A DNA stretch of 64,000 bases from Spirosoma lacussanchae (GTDB taxonomy: Bacteria; Bacteroidota; Bacteroidia; Cytophagales; Spirosomataceae). The stretch is from NCBI RefSeq assembly GCF_005870035.1, contig NZ_SWJG01000007.1:62001-126000 (forward strand), in the 5' to 3' direction. Positions 1 to 9,492 of this stretch are shown piece by piece. A model generated the notes under the pieces. That model made no database searches and was not told where the DNA came from. It saw only the letters and a list, made by a program, of their open reading frames with translations. How positions within the stretch are numbered: position 1 is the first letter of the stretch; each line of letters opens with the position of its first letter. The translations under genes and the position numbers were made by a program.

Positions 1-1
1 C

Positions 2-3000
2 GGCAAGACGTGGTGGGGGCAGCAGTGGCTCAACGCCCTAACCCGGATTGACGACGCCAACCGGCTGCCACGGGGTAAAACCTATGCCAACAAAGGGGCG
101 GTACAGGGGCTGAAAATAGATACCAATCAGATCAGCGCTTCCGTAAAGGGAACCAAGCCCCGGCCGTATAAAGTAAAACTGACTGTACCGCTGTTTACCG
201 GGCAGGAGCGCGACTGGCTGCTGACCGAAATTGGCGATAACCCGGCTATTCTGGCGCAGCTGCTGAACCGGCAACTGCCCGAAGAGCTGGTGCAGTTTGC
301 CCAGACGCGCCAGATTACCCTGTTTCCCGAATCGTTCGACGATCTGGGCATGGGTTGCTCGTGTCCCGACTACGCCATTCCCTGTAAGCACCTGGCAGCT
401 GTGGTGTACGTCATTGCCAACGAGATTGACCGCAATCCGTTTCTGGTTTTTCAGCTGAAAGGGCTCGATATCCTGGCCGAACTGAAAGACCAGCAGGGCG
501 ACGTGCTCAGCGGAGGTATGGAGACCGTGCTGCTGCTGCGCGACCTCGGCACCGACGACCTGCCCGACGATGAAGACTGGAAACCCGATGAAGCGACCCG
601 GAGCCTGCTCGACTTCGGCACCATTCCGCCCCTGGCCGATCAGCTGCTCGATCTGCTGCAGCCCGAGGTTACCTTCACCAAAAGTGATTTTAAGAAGTCG
701 CTCGCCAAAGCGTATACACTATTCAGTAAGCCCGCAGCCGACCAGCCGGGCCGGGGCCGCTCCGTTACCCGACACGCCCGCCCGAACGGTCAGGCCAGGC
801 CAGCGCCCGACGCCGAGCATCCCGACCCCAGCGACAGCATCGAGCTGCAGCTCGATGAGCTGATGGAGATCAAAAAGATCGGCATCTTTACCGAGCATGG
901 CGAGCAGCGGTCCTTTAGCGAGTATGACCTGGCCGACCTGACCAGCTGGCTCGATACGCTGACCGAAGCCGATTTTGCCGAGATGAGTGATTCGGTACGG
1001 GCGCTCTATCTGGCCCATCAGTTTTCGGCCGCGCTGCTGCGCCGGGGTGCCGTAGTGCCGCAGTTGCTGTGTCTGGGCGTCAAAGAAGATCAGTACCGGG
1101 TGCGATGGATGCCCGCTACACTCAACGAAGCCGTGCGGCAGCAGACCGATCTGCTGGCGGCTCAGCTGCCTCCGCTGCTGCTGACCATGCGCTGGCAGAA
1201 AGAATGGCTGGCGCTGCCCGGTCGCGAACAGGTACTGATGCTCTGTTCGCTGCTCATGCGCCCAAGCATCCATGCCTCAACCGTTGAGCTATGGGAACGC
1301 TGGCCGCTCGAAGACGCTGATCGCTTGTTCTTCGGCGTTGAAACGGTTCGGTTCGAAGGGTTCGGAAAACGCGAGATGCCGCTGGCCATGCAGTTGTGGC
1401 TGAACGATTTCTTTCTGACCCACAAGCGATTTGTGCCGATCCTGGCCGTAGAAGAGTCAGAACTCAGCGACGAGTTCCGCGTCAGCCTGCTCATCCGCGA
1501 TAACGAGGCCATTGCCGAAGCGCCCCCCGCCGATGTAGCCAAAAAACCGAGCCGATCCCCCAAAAAAGCCGCTGCGGCCCCGTCGGTCGTTCCGCCTATT
1601 CCGCTGCATGAGATTCTGAACGATCGTAAACACGCGGGAATTCGGATGGCCGTCTTGCAGGATTTGCTCGTTTTGTCGAGGCATTTTCCTGATCTGGCTC
1701 AGCTCACCAAATCCGACGGTGGGGCCCGGCCCGACGCGCTGTTCTACAAACCCGACGAGTTTGTGAAGGTGCTGCTCGAAGCCCTGCCCCGCATGCAGCT
1801 GCTCGGTATTTCGCTGCTGTTGCCAAAGTCGCTCCGGCATTGGGTGCGGCCCACGGCGGGCGGGCGGCTTCGTCCCAAAACCAAAGGGTCGGTGTCGAAC
1901 CCCTCGTTCATGCGCCTGGACGATATGCTGACCTTCGACTGGCAGGTAGCCCTGGGCAGCGAGATGGTCAGCGTGAAGGAGTTTCAGAAGCTGGTCAGCA
2001 ACTCGACCGGGCTCGTCAAGATCAAAGACCAGTACGTGCTGATCGATCCCGACGAGCTGAATAAGCTCTATAAACAACTTGACAACCCGCCCGAACTAAC
2101 CGGCGCCGACATGCTGCGGGCGGCTCTGTCGGAAGAATACAAAGGAAACCGGCTGGGCCTGGGCGACGATGTGCGGGAGATCATCCGGCAGTTTACCAAT
2201 ACCGAAGCCCAGCCGCTCCCCGACGCGCTCAACGCCAGCCTCCGGCCCTATCAGCAGCGGGGCTACGACTGGCTCGTGAAAAATACGGCCCTGGGTATGG
2301 GGAGCCTGCTGGCCGACGACATGGGCCTGGGTAAAACCCTGCAGGTCATTGCGCTGCTGCTGCGGTTCCGGCAGGAAGGCCGGTTCAGGAAACAGAAAGG
2401 GCTGGTTGTGTTGCCAACTACACTGCTGACCAACTGGCAGAAAGAAATAGCCCGGTTTGCACCCGATCTGAAGCCGCACATCTACCACGGTCCCGGCCGG
2501 AAACTCCCCGCCGAAAACGCCCCGTACGACCTGTTGCTGACCACCTACGGCGTGGTGCGCTCCGACCTCGAAAAGCTGAAGAAAACGACCTGGGCCACGA
2601 TCATTATCGACGAAGCGCAGAACATCAAAAATGCCGATACCGAGCAAACCAAAGCCGTTAAATCGCTGAAGGCTCCCATCCGGATTGCGCTCAGCGGCAC
2701 GCCCGTCGAAAACCGGCTGTCGGAGTTCTGGAGCATCATGGATTTCGTGAACAAAGGCTACCTCGGCGGACTGACTAAGTTCAACGAAGACTTCGGCAAA
2801 CCCATTCAGCAGGAGCGCAACCACCAGAAGCTCGATCAGTTCAGGCGCGTTACTAGCCCGTTCCTGCTCCGGCGCGTCAAGACCGACAAAACCATCATCA
2901 GCGACCTGCCCGACAAAATCGAGAACAACCAGTACTGCTCACTGACACCCGAGCAAACGGCCTTGTACGAGAGCGTTGTGCAGGAGAGCATCCGGGCCAT

Positions 3001-3670
3001 CGAAGAAAAAGACGGTATGGCCCGGCGCGGGCTGGTTCTCAAGCTGATGACGGCGCTTAAGCAGATTGGCAATCACCCGCATCAGTACCTTAAGGAAGGA
3101 CAGGCCACCAAGGGTAATCGCAACGCTGGTCCGTCCGACCCGGCGTTGTCGGGCAAGGCCACGCTGCTGCTCAACCTGCTCGAAACGATTTACGCCAACC
3201 ACGAAAAAGTGCTGATTTTCACCCAGTATTACGAGATGGGGATGTTGTTGCAACAGTTCATCCAGCAGGCCTTCGGGCAGGAGCCCCTGTTTCTGCACGG
3301 CGGCACCACCCGACCCGACCGCGACCGCATGGTTGAGCAGTTTCAGAACAACCGCTCCGACCACACCTTTATTCTATCCCTGAAAGCGGGGGGAACGGGG
3401 CTGAACCTGACCCAGGCCAATCACGTCATCCATTATGACCTCTGGTGGAACCCCGCCGTTGAGGCTCAGGCCACCGACCGGGCCTTCCGGATCGGGCAAA
3501 CCAAAAACGTACTGGTTTACCGCCTGATGAACCAGGGCACGCTCGAAGAAAAAATCGATGCCATGATCCGTTCCAAAAAAGAACTGGCCGACCTCAGCGT
3601 AAAAACCGGCGAAACCTGGATCGGCGACCTCAGCGACGAAGACCTGAAGGAGCTGGTTAGTTTGGAATAA
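2..3670 (+). CDS. SWIM zinc-finger SNF2-family helicase (5' end outside window)
   Basis: The reading frame is open from the first complete codon (position 2), with residues [13 protein letters not shown] at the very edge. This is a conserved stretch near the N-terminus of SWIM/SNF2 proteins, so the start lies upstream of the window and later GTG or ATG codons are internal. A SWIM zinc finger (CxC...CxH) has its ligands at 356, 362, 383 and 389. After a long, poorly conserved middle part comes the SNF2 ATPase: Walker A (GLGKT) at about 2324-2338, DEAQ box at 2609-2620, and a C-terminal helicase lobe ending with the R-x-x-R-x-GQ type motif near 3480-3495. The family translocates on DNA and remodels protein-DNA complexes; the exact bacterial role is not established. 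1,222 residues are visible. Confidence 0.93.
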   Translation, partial: GKTWWGQQWLNALTRIDDANRLPRGKTYANKGAVQGLKIDTNQISASVKGTKPRPYKVKLTVPLFTGQERDWLLTEIGDNPAILAQLLNRQLPEELVQFAQTRQITLFPESFDDLGMGCSCPDYAIPCKHLAAVVYVIANEIDRNPFLVFQLKGLDILAELKDQQGDVLSGGMETVLLLRDLGTDDLPDDEDWKPDEATRSLLDFGTIPPLADQLLDLLQPEVTFTKSDFKKSLAKAYTLFSKPAADQPGRGRSVTRHARPNGQARPAPDAEHPDPSDSIELQLDELMEIKKIGIFTEHGEQRSFSEYDLADLTSWLDTLTEADFAEMSDSVRALYLAHQFSAALLRRGAVVPQLLCLGVKEDQYRVRWMPATLNEAVRQQTDLLAAQLPPLLLTMRWQKEWLALPGREQVLMLCSLLMRPSIHASTVELWERWPLEDADRLFFGVETVRFEGFGKREMPLAMQLWLNDFFLTHKRFVPILAVEESELSDEFRVSLLIRDNEAIAEAPPADVAKKPSRSPKKAAAAPSVVPPIPLHEILNDRKHAGIRMAVLQDLLVLSRHFPDLAQLTKSDGGARPDALFYKPDEFVKVLLEALPRMQLLGISLLLPKSLRHWVRPTAGGRLRPKTKGSVSNPSFMRLDDMLTFDWQVALGSEMVSVKEFQKLVSNSTGLVKIKDQYVLIDPDELNKLYKQLDNPPELTGADMLRAALSEEYKGNRLGLGDDVREIIRQFTNTEAQPLPDALNASLRPYQQRGYDWLVKNTALGMGSLLADDMGLGKTLQVIALLLRFRQEGRFRKQKGLVVLPTTLLTNWQKEIARFAPDLKPHIYHGPGRKLPAENAPYDLLLTTYGVVRSDLEKLKKTTWATIIIDEAQNIKNADTEQTKAVKSLKAPIRIALSGTPVENRLSEFWSIMDFVNKGYLGGLTKFNEDFGKPIQQERNHQKLDQFRRVTSPFLLRRVKTDKTIISDLPDKIENNQYCSLTPEQTALYESVVQESIRAIEEKDGMARRGLVLKLMTALKQIGNHPHQYLKEGQATKGNRNAGPSDPALSGKATLLLNLLETIYANHEKVLIFTQYYEMGMLLQQFIQQAFGQEPLFLHGGTTRPDRDRMVEQFQNNRSDHTFILSLKAGGTGLNLTQANHVIHYDLWWNPAVEAQATDRAFRIGQTKNVLVYRLMNQGTLEEKIDAMIRSKKELADLSVKTGETWIGDLSDEDLKELVSLE

Positions 3671-3729
3671 TACATGCTAAGCATCGATCGGACCATGCGT
3701 TTATTTTCCAGTGTTCGCCATCCATCCCT

Positions 3730-4136
3730 GGCCCGTCAGGGCCTCCACCGCGCAGCGTCGGTAGCGGGTAGCAAACGTACGGGATCAGCCCTGGCCCGTC
3801 AGGGCCTTTACAGCGCAGCGTCGGTAGGAATGTTGCCCACGCGATCATGGCCCGTCAGGGCCTCCACAGCGTAGTGTCGGTAGCATCATTCAGGGACAGC
3901 AAATACAATGTGCCGTCAGGTACATAACAGCGTAGCATCGGTAGCAGTCGCATCATGGGACCGGACCCCGTTCAAAGCCAGGTGCCGTCAGGTACATAAC
4001 AGGTCGGGTACCTAACGGCACCTGGTTCCCTCCGGGAGGCTGTTTTCTACCGACGCTGCGCTGTAAAGGCCCTGACGGGCCGGTGTTGATTCTGAATGAT
4101 GCTACCGACGCTGCGCTGTATAGGCCCTGACGGGCT
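3730..4136. repeat. Cluster of about seven 35-bp hairpin repeats
   Basis: The 490-bp gap between the convergent helicase and GMC genes has no convincing gene. It holds copies of one 35-bp unit: direct at 3730-3764, 3793-3827, 3849-3883 and 3910-3944; a truncated copy from 3981; inverted at 4047-4081 and 4102-4136. Each unit starts with a hairpin (GGCCC-GTCA-GGGCC) and ends with a conserved GCGYAGYRTCGGTAG block. In the 3910 and 3981 copies both arms change together (GTGCC-GTCA-GGTAC), so pairing is kept. Copies are separated by irregular 21-37 bp stretches with no common length, so this is not a CRISPR array. It resembles an intergenic REP-like family. Confidence 0.85.
3978..4025. repeat. Long inverted repeat inside the hairpin cluster
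   Basis: The arms 3978-3995 and 4008-4025 are 18 bp each and complementary except for one position, with a 12-bp loop. The left arm belongs to the truncated repeat copy at 3981, and the right arm is an inverted partial copy. The structure could act as a bidirectional terminator for the two convergent genes; it has no T-run, so this is inference. Confidence 0.7.
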
Positions 4137-4161
4137 GGGTTAATCCTGGACGTCTGTGGTT

Positions 4162-5892
4162 CTAACGGGGGATATCGCCCCGTTTCAGGGCTTTGACGGC
4201 ATAGTCGGCGGCCCGCGCGGAGAGGGCCATGTAGGTTAGAGATGGGTTCTGGCAGGGCGACGAAGTCATGCAGGCGCCATCGGTGCAGAATACATTGTTG
4301 ACGAGGTGGTGCTGGTTGAACCGGTTGAAGACCGAGTTTTTGGGGCTGGTGCCCATTCGGGCGGTTCCCATCTCATGAATACTCAGCCCCGGATGCGCCT
4401 GGCTGTCGAAGCCATTGATATTCGAGAAACCGGCTTTTTCCAGCATCAGTACCGCCTGCTCCTGCGCGTCCCGGCGCATGAGGGTTTCGTTTTCGCGGTA
4501 ATGAACGTCCATCTTCAGAACGGGCTGGCCCCACTTGTCGGTTTGTTCGCTGGTCAGGTAGACCCGGTTGTCTTCGTAGGGCAGACACTCGCCAAACGCG
4601 TCGAGGGTTACTTTCCAGCTGCCGAACTGGGTGGCTTTGGTCTTGAAATCGGCGCCGAACCCCTCTTCCCGGTAGGCATGCTCCCAGTTTTCGCGGTTGG
4701 TATAGACTTCAAACCCGTAGCCGCGCCGGAACGGTTGCCGGTCGGCGCCCAGGTTCCGGAAGCGCGGAATGTACAGCCCGGCAGGGTGTCGGCCGTAGTA
4801 GTATTTGTCGAGGTCGCGGTCGTAGTCGGCGGTGGCACCCACGTGGAAATGGTGGTCCATCAGGTTGCGGCCCAGCTGACCGCTCTCATCCATGCCCGTT
4901 GGGAACCGGTTCGAGCGGGAGTTCATCAGGATATAGGTCGATCCCAGCGCCGATGCGTTCAGGAAAATGATACTGGCCGAAAACTCGAGCCATTCGTGGG
5001 TTTGCTCGTCGATGACCCGCACGCCCGTGGCGCGGCCTTTACGTTCGTCGTAGATGATGGAGTTGACAATGGAGTGGGGCCGAACCGTCAGGCGGTTGGT
5101 TCGCCGGGCGGCTGGCAACGTGGCCGACTGGGTGCTGAAATACGCCCCGTACGGACAGCCGCGCATACAGAGATTACGAAACTGGCATTTGGCCCGGCCC
5201 AGCGCCATCTGTTGGGCCGTAGGGGCGGTCAGGTGAGCCGCCCGCGCCGAAATCACCTTGCGGTCGGGAAACTGGGCGTTGACGCTTTGCCGCAGGTGCG
5301 CTTCGAGGCAGTTATCGGGCAGGGGCGGTTGAAACTGACCGTCGGGCAGGTGGGGCAGCCCATCGCGGGAGCCGGCAATACCGGCAAATTTCTCGACATA
5401 ATCATACCAGGGAGCTATGTCTTTGTAGCGAATGGGCCAGTCGGTCGCGATGCCTTCTTTGGCGTTGGCTTCAAAATCGAGGTCGGAGAACCGAAACGAG
5501 TACCGCCCCCACATCAGCGACTTGCCACCTACGTGATAGCCCCGAATCCAGTCGAACGGTTTTTCTTCGACGTAGGGGTTGTCCAGATCGTTGACAAAAT
5601 GATGGTGGGTGGCTTCGGTAATGGTAAAGCCCGTCCGGTTCTGAACCGGGTACTTCGCCAGCAAATCAGGCGGCATCTGCTGGTTACGGTGCGGAAACTC
5701 CCAGGGTGCTTTGGTGGCGGTATGGTAGTCGGACACGTGTTCGATCATGCGGCCCCGTTCGAGCAGCAGCACGTTCAGCCCTTTTTCGCACAGTTCTTTG
5801 GCCGACCAGCCACCGCTGATGCCGGAGCCGACAACGATAGCATCGAATTTCTTACCCTTCGGAATTGGAGGCTGGGTGGTTGGGCGGTTCAT
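4162..5892 (-). CDS. GMC family oxidoreductase
   Basis: Flavoprotein of 576 residues of the glucose-methanol-choline family, which oxidises alcohols or sugars with FAD. An N-terminal dinucleotide-binding motif (VVGSGISGG, about residues 21-29) is followed by an acidic strand end (LLLERG). The C-terminal GMC domain has the HEMGTARMG stretch and a terminal NPSLTYMALSARAADY segment typical of the family. No signal peptide is obvious. It lies 50 bp downstream of the permease gene on the same strand, so the two may be co-transcribed. Substrate unknown. Related Bacteroidota enzymes often pair with a gluconate-2-dehydrogenase-like small subunit; none is present here. Confidence 0.9.
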   Translation of the reverse strand: MNRPTTQPPIPKGKKFDAIVVGSGISGGWSAKELCEKGLNVLLLERGRMIEHVSDYHTATKAPWEFPHRNQQMPPDLLAKYPVQNRTGFTITEATHHHFVNDLDNPYVEEKPFDWIRGYHVGGKSLMWGRYSFRFSDLDFEANAKEGIATDWPIRYKDIAPWYDYVEKFAGIAGSRDGLPHLPDGQFQPPLPDNCLEAHLRQSVNAQFPDRKVISARAAHLTAPTAQQMALGRAKCQFRNLCMRGCPYGAYFSTQSATLPAARRTNRLTVRPHSIVNSIIYDERKGRATGVRVIDEQTHEWLEFSASIIFLNASALGSTYILMNSRSNRFPTGMDESGQLGRNLMDHHFHVGATADYDRDLDKYYYGRHPAGLYIPRFRNLGADRQPFRRGYGFEVYTNRENWEHAYREEGFGADFKTKATQFGSWKVTLDAFGECLPYEDNRVYLTSEQTDKWGQPVLKMDVHYRENETLMRRDAQEQAVLMLEKAGFSNINGFDSQAHPGLSIHEMGTARMGTSPKNSVFNRFNQHHLVNNVFCTDGACMTSSPCQNPSLTYMALSARAADYAVKALKRGDIPR

Positions 5893-5942
5893 GCGGAAAA
5901 AGGATAAAGAGCGTTCTTGACAGTGACGTACAGACTACGAAT

Positions 5943-7250
5943 TTACGACCGGATCACGAGTCGGTAAATAGGGTAGCTCACGATAATAAAGCCAACGGCA
6001 TAGAGACTGCTCGAAAAGTCGCCGATGACAACGCCCGCCAGAAAAGCCAGCGACGCAATCAACAGCGCCCAGGTCGAAAACGGGTAGCCCCAGGCCCGCA
6101 CCGGCCGCACCAGATCGGGTTCCGTATGCCGCAGCCGGATCAGGGCCGCAAAACACGACGCGTAACAAAGCACGAAGAAGAACGTAGCAATATCGGAGAG
6201 CTGGTTATACGTATTGGTCAGGATCATGGCCACCGACGTCAGCGCCGTGACCACCACCGCGTAGGCTGGTGTGCCTCCGCGGTTTACGTACGTGACGAAG
6301 GGAAAAAACAACCCATCGCGACCCATGGCGAAGATAACCCGCGGGTTAAACATCATCTGCGCATTGATGATGCCCAGAATAGAGATCATCAGCAGAAACG
6401 TGACGACCTGCGCGCTGCCCGGCCCCAGCAGCACCTGTACCGCATCGGCCGCTGCGAGCTTGGACCCCGCTAGGGTCGATACGGGCAGCACGTACAGCAA
6501 CGCCACATTGACCAGGATATAAATACCGATAATCAGCAGCACCCCGCTTACCATCGAGCGGGGCAGGTTGCGGCTGGGGTTTACGTCTTCTTCGGTAAAG
6601 TAGGCCGCCGTATGCCAGCCATCGTAGGTATAAAAAACCGATTGCAGGGCAGAAAGAACCCCCAGCCAGACACCCCCCTGAGCCACCGTCCGGACCGACT
6701 CGGTCGAGACAACCACCGGCGTCTGGGGTGTAACCGCGAAGCACAGAATCACGAACGCCAGCAGCCCCACGGCTTTGAGCAGGCTCATGACCTCCTGGGC
6801 GCGGCTGGCCGACCGAACGCCCAGCCAGTGAAACCCCACAAACGCAACCAGCACACCAATAGCCACGGCTTTCTGATAGGTAGCCAGCGTTGGTATCAGC
6901 AGCGCCAGGTATTCGCTCATGACGGCGGCCCCGAAGGCCATGGCCGACACACTGCCCAGCCAGGCACTGATGCCGATCACAAACCCCACGTAGTTGCCGA
7001 AGGCCCGCCGGGCATATACATACCAGCCCCCCGCTTTCGGAACCATGGTGCCCAGCTCGATGACCGACAACGACCCCACCAGCGCGTACAGCCCTACGAT
7101 CAGCCAGACGGCAATAATCAGAAAAGGACTGCCAACCGCTTCAGCAATGGGACCAGGCTTGCGCAGAATACCGGTGCCGATGGTACCGCCAATGGTAACG
7201 GCTATGCCGAAGCCGACGCCGAGAAGTTTCTTGAGCTGGTTTTGGGCCAT
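5943..7250 (-). CDS. APC family amino acid permease
   Basis: Integral membrane protein of 435 residues with about 12 hydrophobic segments. The first helix carries the glycine-rich GGTIGTGIL motif of the amino acid-polyamine-organocation superfamily, which binds the substrate backbone. It imports or exchanges amino acids; specificity cannot be read from sequence. The next gene on the strand is the GMC oxidoreductase, 50 bp downstream. The short region between its start and crcB is divergent and must hold both promoters. Confidence 0.9.
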   Translation of the reverse strand: MAQNQLKKLLGVGFGIAVTIGGTIGTGILRKPGPIAEAVGSPFLIIAVWLIVGLYALVGSLSVIELGTMVPKAGGWYVYARRAFGNYVGFVIGISAWLGSVSAMAFGAAVMSEYLALLIPTLATYQKAVAIGVLVAFVGFHWLGVRSASRAQEVMSLLKAVGLLAFVILCFAVTPQTPVVVSTESVRTVAQGGVWLGVLSALQSVFYTYDGWHTAAYFTEEDVNPSRNLPRSMVSGVLLIIGIYILVNVALLYVLPVSTLAGSKLAAADAVQVLLGPGSAQVVTFLLMISILGIINAQMMFNPRVIFAMGRDGLFFPFVTYVNRGGTPAYAVVVTALTSVAMILTNTYNQLSDIATFFFVLCYASCFAALIRLRHTEPDLVRPVRAWGYPFSTWALLIASLAFLAGVVIGDFSSSLYAVGFIIVSYPIYRLVIRS

Positions 7251-7397
7251 GTGCGTGCTTTTTTTGACGGTCAGTTCGATTGGTTATGGGCTAATCAACA
7301 CCGTCTGCGGTGGGTCAGGAGCGTATTACTTACTGTACAATGATAATGAAAAACCAATCGCCAGAGGCCATACAACGGTCTACGTTGGCCTTTTTCC

Positions 7398-7405
7398 TAC
7401 ATTTG
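7398..7405 (+). promoter_or_regulatory. -7 box (TACATTTG) directly before crcB
   Basis: Exact match to the Bacteroidota -7 element TAnnTTTG, ending five bases before the crcB ATG. If used, the transcript would start at or within a few bases of the start codon. No matching TTTG lies 19 bases upstream. Confidence 0.4.
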
Positions 7406-7410
7406 CGCCC

Positions 7411-7785
7411 ATGAAAGTCTGGATGCTAGTTTTCGTAGGAGGAGGGGCCGGCAGTTTGCTGCGGTACCTGACCGGGCGCATCATACCGGCCACGCTGACC
7501 CCTTCGCCGTTTCCGCTGGCTATTCTGACCGTGAATGTACTGGCGAGCCTCGTGCTGGGCCTCGTGACCGGCTGGATTATGGGCCGCACTACGGGCGAAG
7601 AAACCCGCCTGCTGATCGGGGTGGGGTTCTGCGGGGGGCTCAGCACCTTTTCGAGCTTCAGCAACGATACCCTGCTGCTCCTGCAAAACGGCCGCACCGG
7701 AGCCGCTCTGCTGAATGTTGGCCTGAACGTAAGTCTGTGTCTGCTGGCGTCGGCGGGTGGACTATCGCTGGGTCAGCGGCTTTGA
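7411..7785 (+). CDS. crcB: Fluoride ion channel CrcB/Fluc
   Basis: Small membrane protein (124 residues, four predicted helices) exporting fluoride as a dual-topology dimer. The signature GFCGGLSTFSSF in the third helix matches the Fluc family motif with its conserved phenylalanines. The frame is open far upstream, but the ATG at 7411 gives the usual family length and an N-terminus entering directly into the first helix. No fluoride riboswitch is recognisable upstream. The M14 peptidase gene follows 37 bp later on the same strand. Confidence 0.92.
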   Translation: MKVWMLVFVGGGAGSLLRYLTGRIIPATLTPSPFPLAILTVNVLASLVLGLVTGWIMGRTTGEETRLLIGVGFCGGLSTFSSFSNDTLLLLQNGRTGAALLNVGLNVSLCLLASAGGLSLGQRL

Positions 7786-7822
7786 CGGCGTATCTTGCAG
7801 CCACCACGAATCCGGCATTAGT

Positions 7823-9280
7823 ATGAAACAGACGCTACTGGCTATTATTTCACTTGCCCTATCAATGAGTTCATCCATCCAGGCACAGGATATGGCGCGT
7901 CGGCTCCACGATGCGCACGATACGTACAAAGAAAAGACGTTCACTCACCGGCGGTTCAAGCATCGCGACATAATGCCGCTGCTGAACGCGCTCAAAACGC
8001 CCCTGTCGGTCAGCCAGGTGGGTGAGTCGCTCGAAAAGCGCAGCATCAATCTGGTTAAGGCCGGTACCGGAGCAACGAACGTACTGCTCTGGAGCCAGAT
8101 GCACGGCGACGAAGCGACGGCGACCATGGCCCTGTTCGATATCTTCAACTTCCTGAGCGCGAAAAACGACGGATTCGATGAACTGCGGCAGGCTATCCTG
8201 AGCCAGATCACTATCCACGCAGTTCCTATGCTCAACCCCGATGGTGCCGAACGGTTTCAGCGACGTACGGCGACCGATATCGACATGAACCGCGATGCGC
8301 TGCGGCTGCAAACGCCCGAAGGCGCCCTGCTCAAAAACCTGCAGCAGACACTCCGGCCGCTGGTGGGCTTCAACCTGCACGACCAGAACCCACGGTATAG
8401 CGTAGGCAAAACCGGCAAGCAGGCGGTGGTATCGTTTCTGGCAACTGCCTACGACGAAGACCGGAACGTAAACGATGTTCGGCAGCGGTCGATGCAGCTT
8501 ATTGTGGGGATGAACCGGGTGTTGCAGCAGTTCGTACCAGGTCAGGTAGCCCGGTACGACGATGAGTTCGAGCCGCGGGCCTTCGGCGATAATATCCAAA
8601 AATGGGGCACTACGCTGATTCTGATCGAATCGGGCGGCTACAAAGGCGATCCTGAAAAAATGGCGATTCGGCGGCTCAACTTCGTCTCTATCCTGACGGC
8701 GCTGAAAGCCATTGCCGACGGGTCGTACAAACAGGAGCGGACTGAAGACTACCAGGCTATTCCGGAAAACGGACGGGCGCTGTTTGACCTGCTGATCCGC
8801 AACGCCACCCTGGTGCGCGAAGGCCGTAGCGTTACCGTCGATGTGGGTATAAACCGGTACGAAGAGAATCTCGACTCGGCCCGGGCCTTTGGCTACAAAA
8901 GCAAAATTGAGGACATCGGCGACCTCTCGACCTTCGGCGGGCTGGAAGAAATCGACGCTACCGGGCTGACCCTGACCCCCACGCGGCTCTACAGCGATAC
9001 TCTCGATACGCCTGCTGGTCTGCGAAGGCTCGATCTGGCCGCGCTGTATAAAGAAGGAATTACGGCGTTTCGGGTGCGGCAGGCAAAAAAAGACACCTTG
9101 CCAACGCAGCTGGTTCACCTGCTGGTAACCGGTAAATTACCGGCTCGTCCGCTGCAACTGGGTCAGATTCCGACCTTCCTGCTCCGGCGCGGCAACCGCA
9201 TTGAGTACAATATTGTCAACGGATTCTGGAACCATGACCCGATTAGTCCAATAACAAAGACGAATGGCATTGCCGAATAA
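7823..9280 (+). CDS. Secreted M14 family zinc carboxypeptidase-like protein
   Basis: Protein of 485 residues from the ATG at 7823, chosen because it begins a good signal peptide (hydrophobic residues 4-20, cleavage near SIQA-QD). The M14 fold is supported by zinc ligands H94 and E97 in QMHGDEATA, a third ligand H186 in FNLHDQNPR, the NPDGAERFQRR substrate-binding stretch and the probable catalytic glutamate E269 in LILIESGGYKGD. Likely an exported or periplasmic metallopeptidase acting on peptides or amide-linked cell-wall fragments; substrate unknown. The C-terminal 150 residues are not recognised. It may share the crcB transcript. Confidence 0.88.
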   Translation: MKQTLLAIISLALSMSSSIQAQDMARRLHDAHDTYKEKTFTHRRFKHRDIMPLLNALKTPLSVSQVGESLEKRSINLVKAGTGATNVLLWSQMHGDEATATMALFDIFNFLSAKNDGFDELRQAILSQITIHAVPMLNPDGAERFQRRTATDIDMNRDALRLQTPEGALLKNLQQTLRPLVGFNLHDQNPRYSVGKTGKQAVVSFLATAYDEDRNVNDVRQRSMQLIVGMNRVLQQFVPGQVARYDDEFEPRAFGDNIQKWGTTLILIESGGYKGDPEKMAIRRLNFVSILTALKAIADGSYKQERTEDYQAIPENGRALFDLLIRNATLVREGRSVTVDVGINRYEENLDSARAFGYKSKIEDIGDLSTFGGLEEIDATGLTLTPTRLYSDTLDTPAGLRRLDLAALYKEGITAFRVRQAKKDTLPTQLVHLLVTGKLPARPLQLGQIPTFLLRRGNRIEYNIVNGFWNHDPISPITKTNGIAE

Positions 9281-9416
9281 ACGTTGACTATTCAATATAA
9301 AAGCCGAATAAATATTGGTTTATGCACATATTTGCCAAACAATAGATATTCAATAGAGTTTGAATTGCAATTATTTGACAATCAATAATTTACGGCTGTA
9401 TCTAAACATAATTCAA

Positions 9417-9463
9417 GCGTAACAATGGCGTAACGTTGGCGTAATATTGGTCGGGTAGCTTTG
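9417..9463 (+). promoter_or_regulatory. Promoter with three tandem 11-bp boxes
   Basis: Three head-to-tail 11-mers (GCGTAACAATG, GCGTAACGTTG, GCGTAATATTG at 9417-9427, 9428-9438 and 9439-9449) run into a perfect -7 element TAGCTTTG at 9456-9463. A TTG at 9436-9438, 17 bases upstream, may serve as -33. Direct repeats with 11-bp period next to the -7 box are the layout of sites for OmpR/PhoB-type response regulators; GTAACA-N5-GTAACG-N5-GTAATA resembles the TTAACA repeats of known Pho boxes. Regulator identity is inference. Confidence 0.6.
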
Positions 9464-9492
9464 CAGCGCAATTGCGACTCCAAACAAAAAAT

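Noticed and set aside
3674..3874. Short open frames across the repeat cluster
   Set aside because: They translate repeat copies (ALARQGL-type repeats) and arise from the repeat sequence itself.
3730..4136. CRISPR array
   Set aside because: Units occur in both orientations, spacings are irregular, units diverge, and no cas genes are present.
4306..5907. Long open frame on the + strand (533 codons) opposite the GMC gene
   Set aside because: It is the mirror of a well-supported GMC reading frame in GC-rich DNA, shows no family motif, and its valine/glycine-rich composition is typical of antisense frames.
7260..7410. Fluoride riboswitch before crcB
   Set aside because: The conserved riboswitch core could not be found in the spacer, and the -7 box leaves no room for a long leader.
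7871..9118. 415-codon open frame on the - strand opposite the M14 gene
   Set aside because: No domain, and it lies fully inside a gene with intact catalytic residues.
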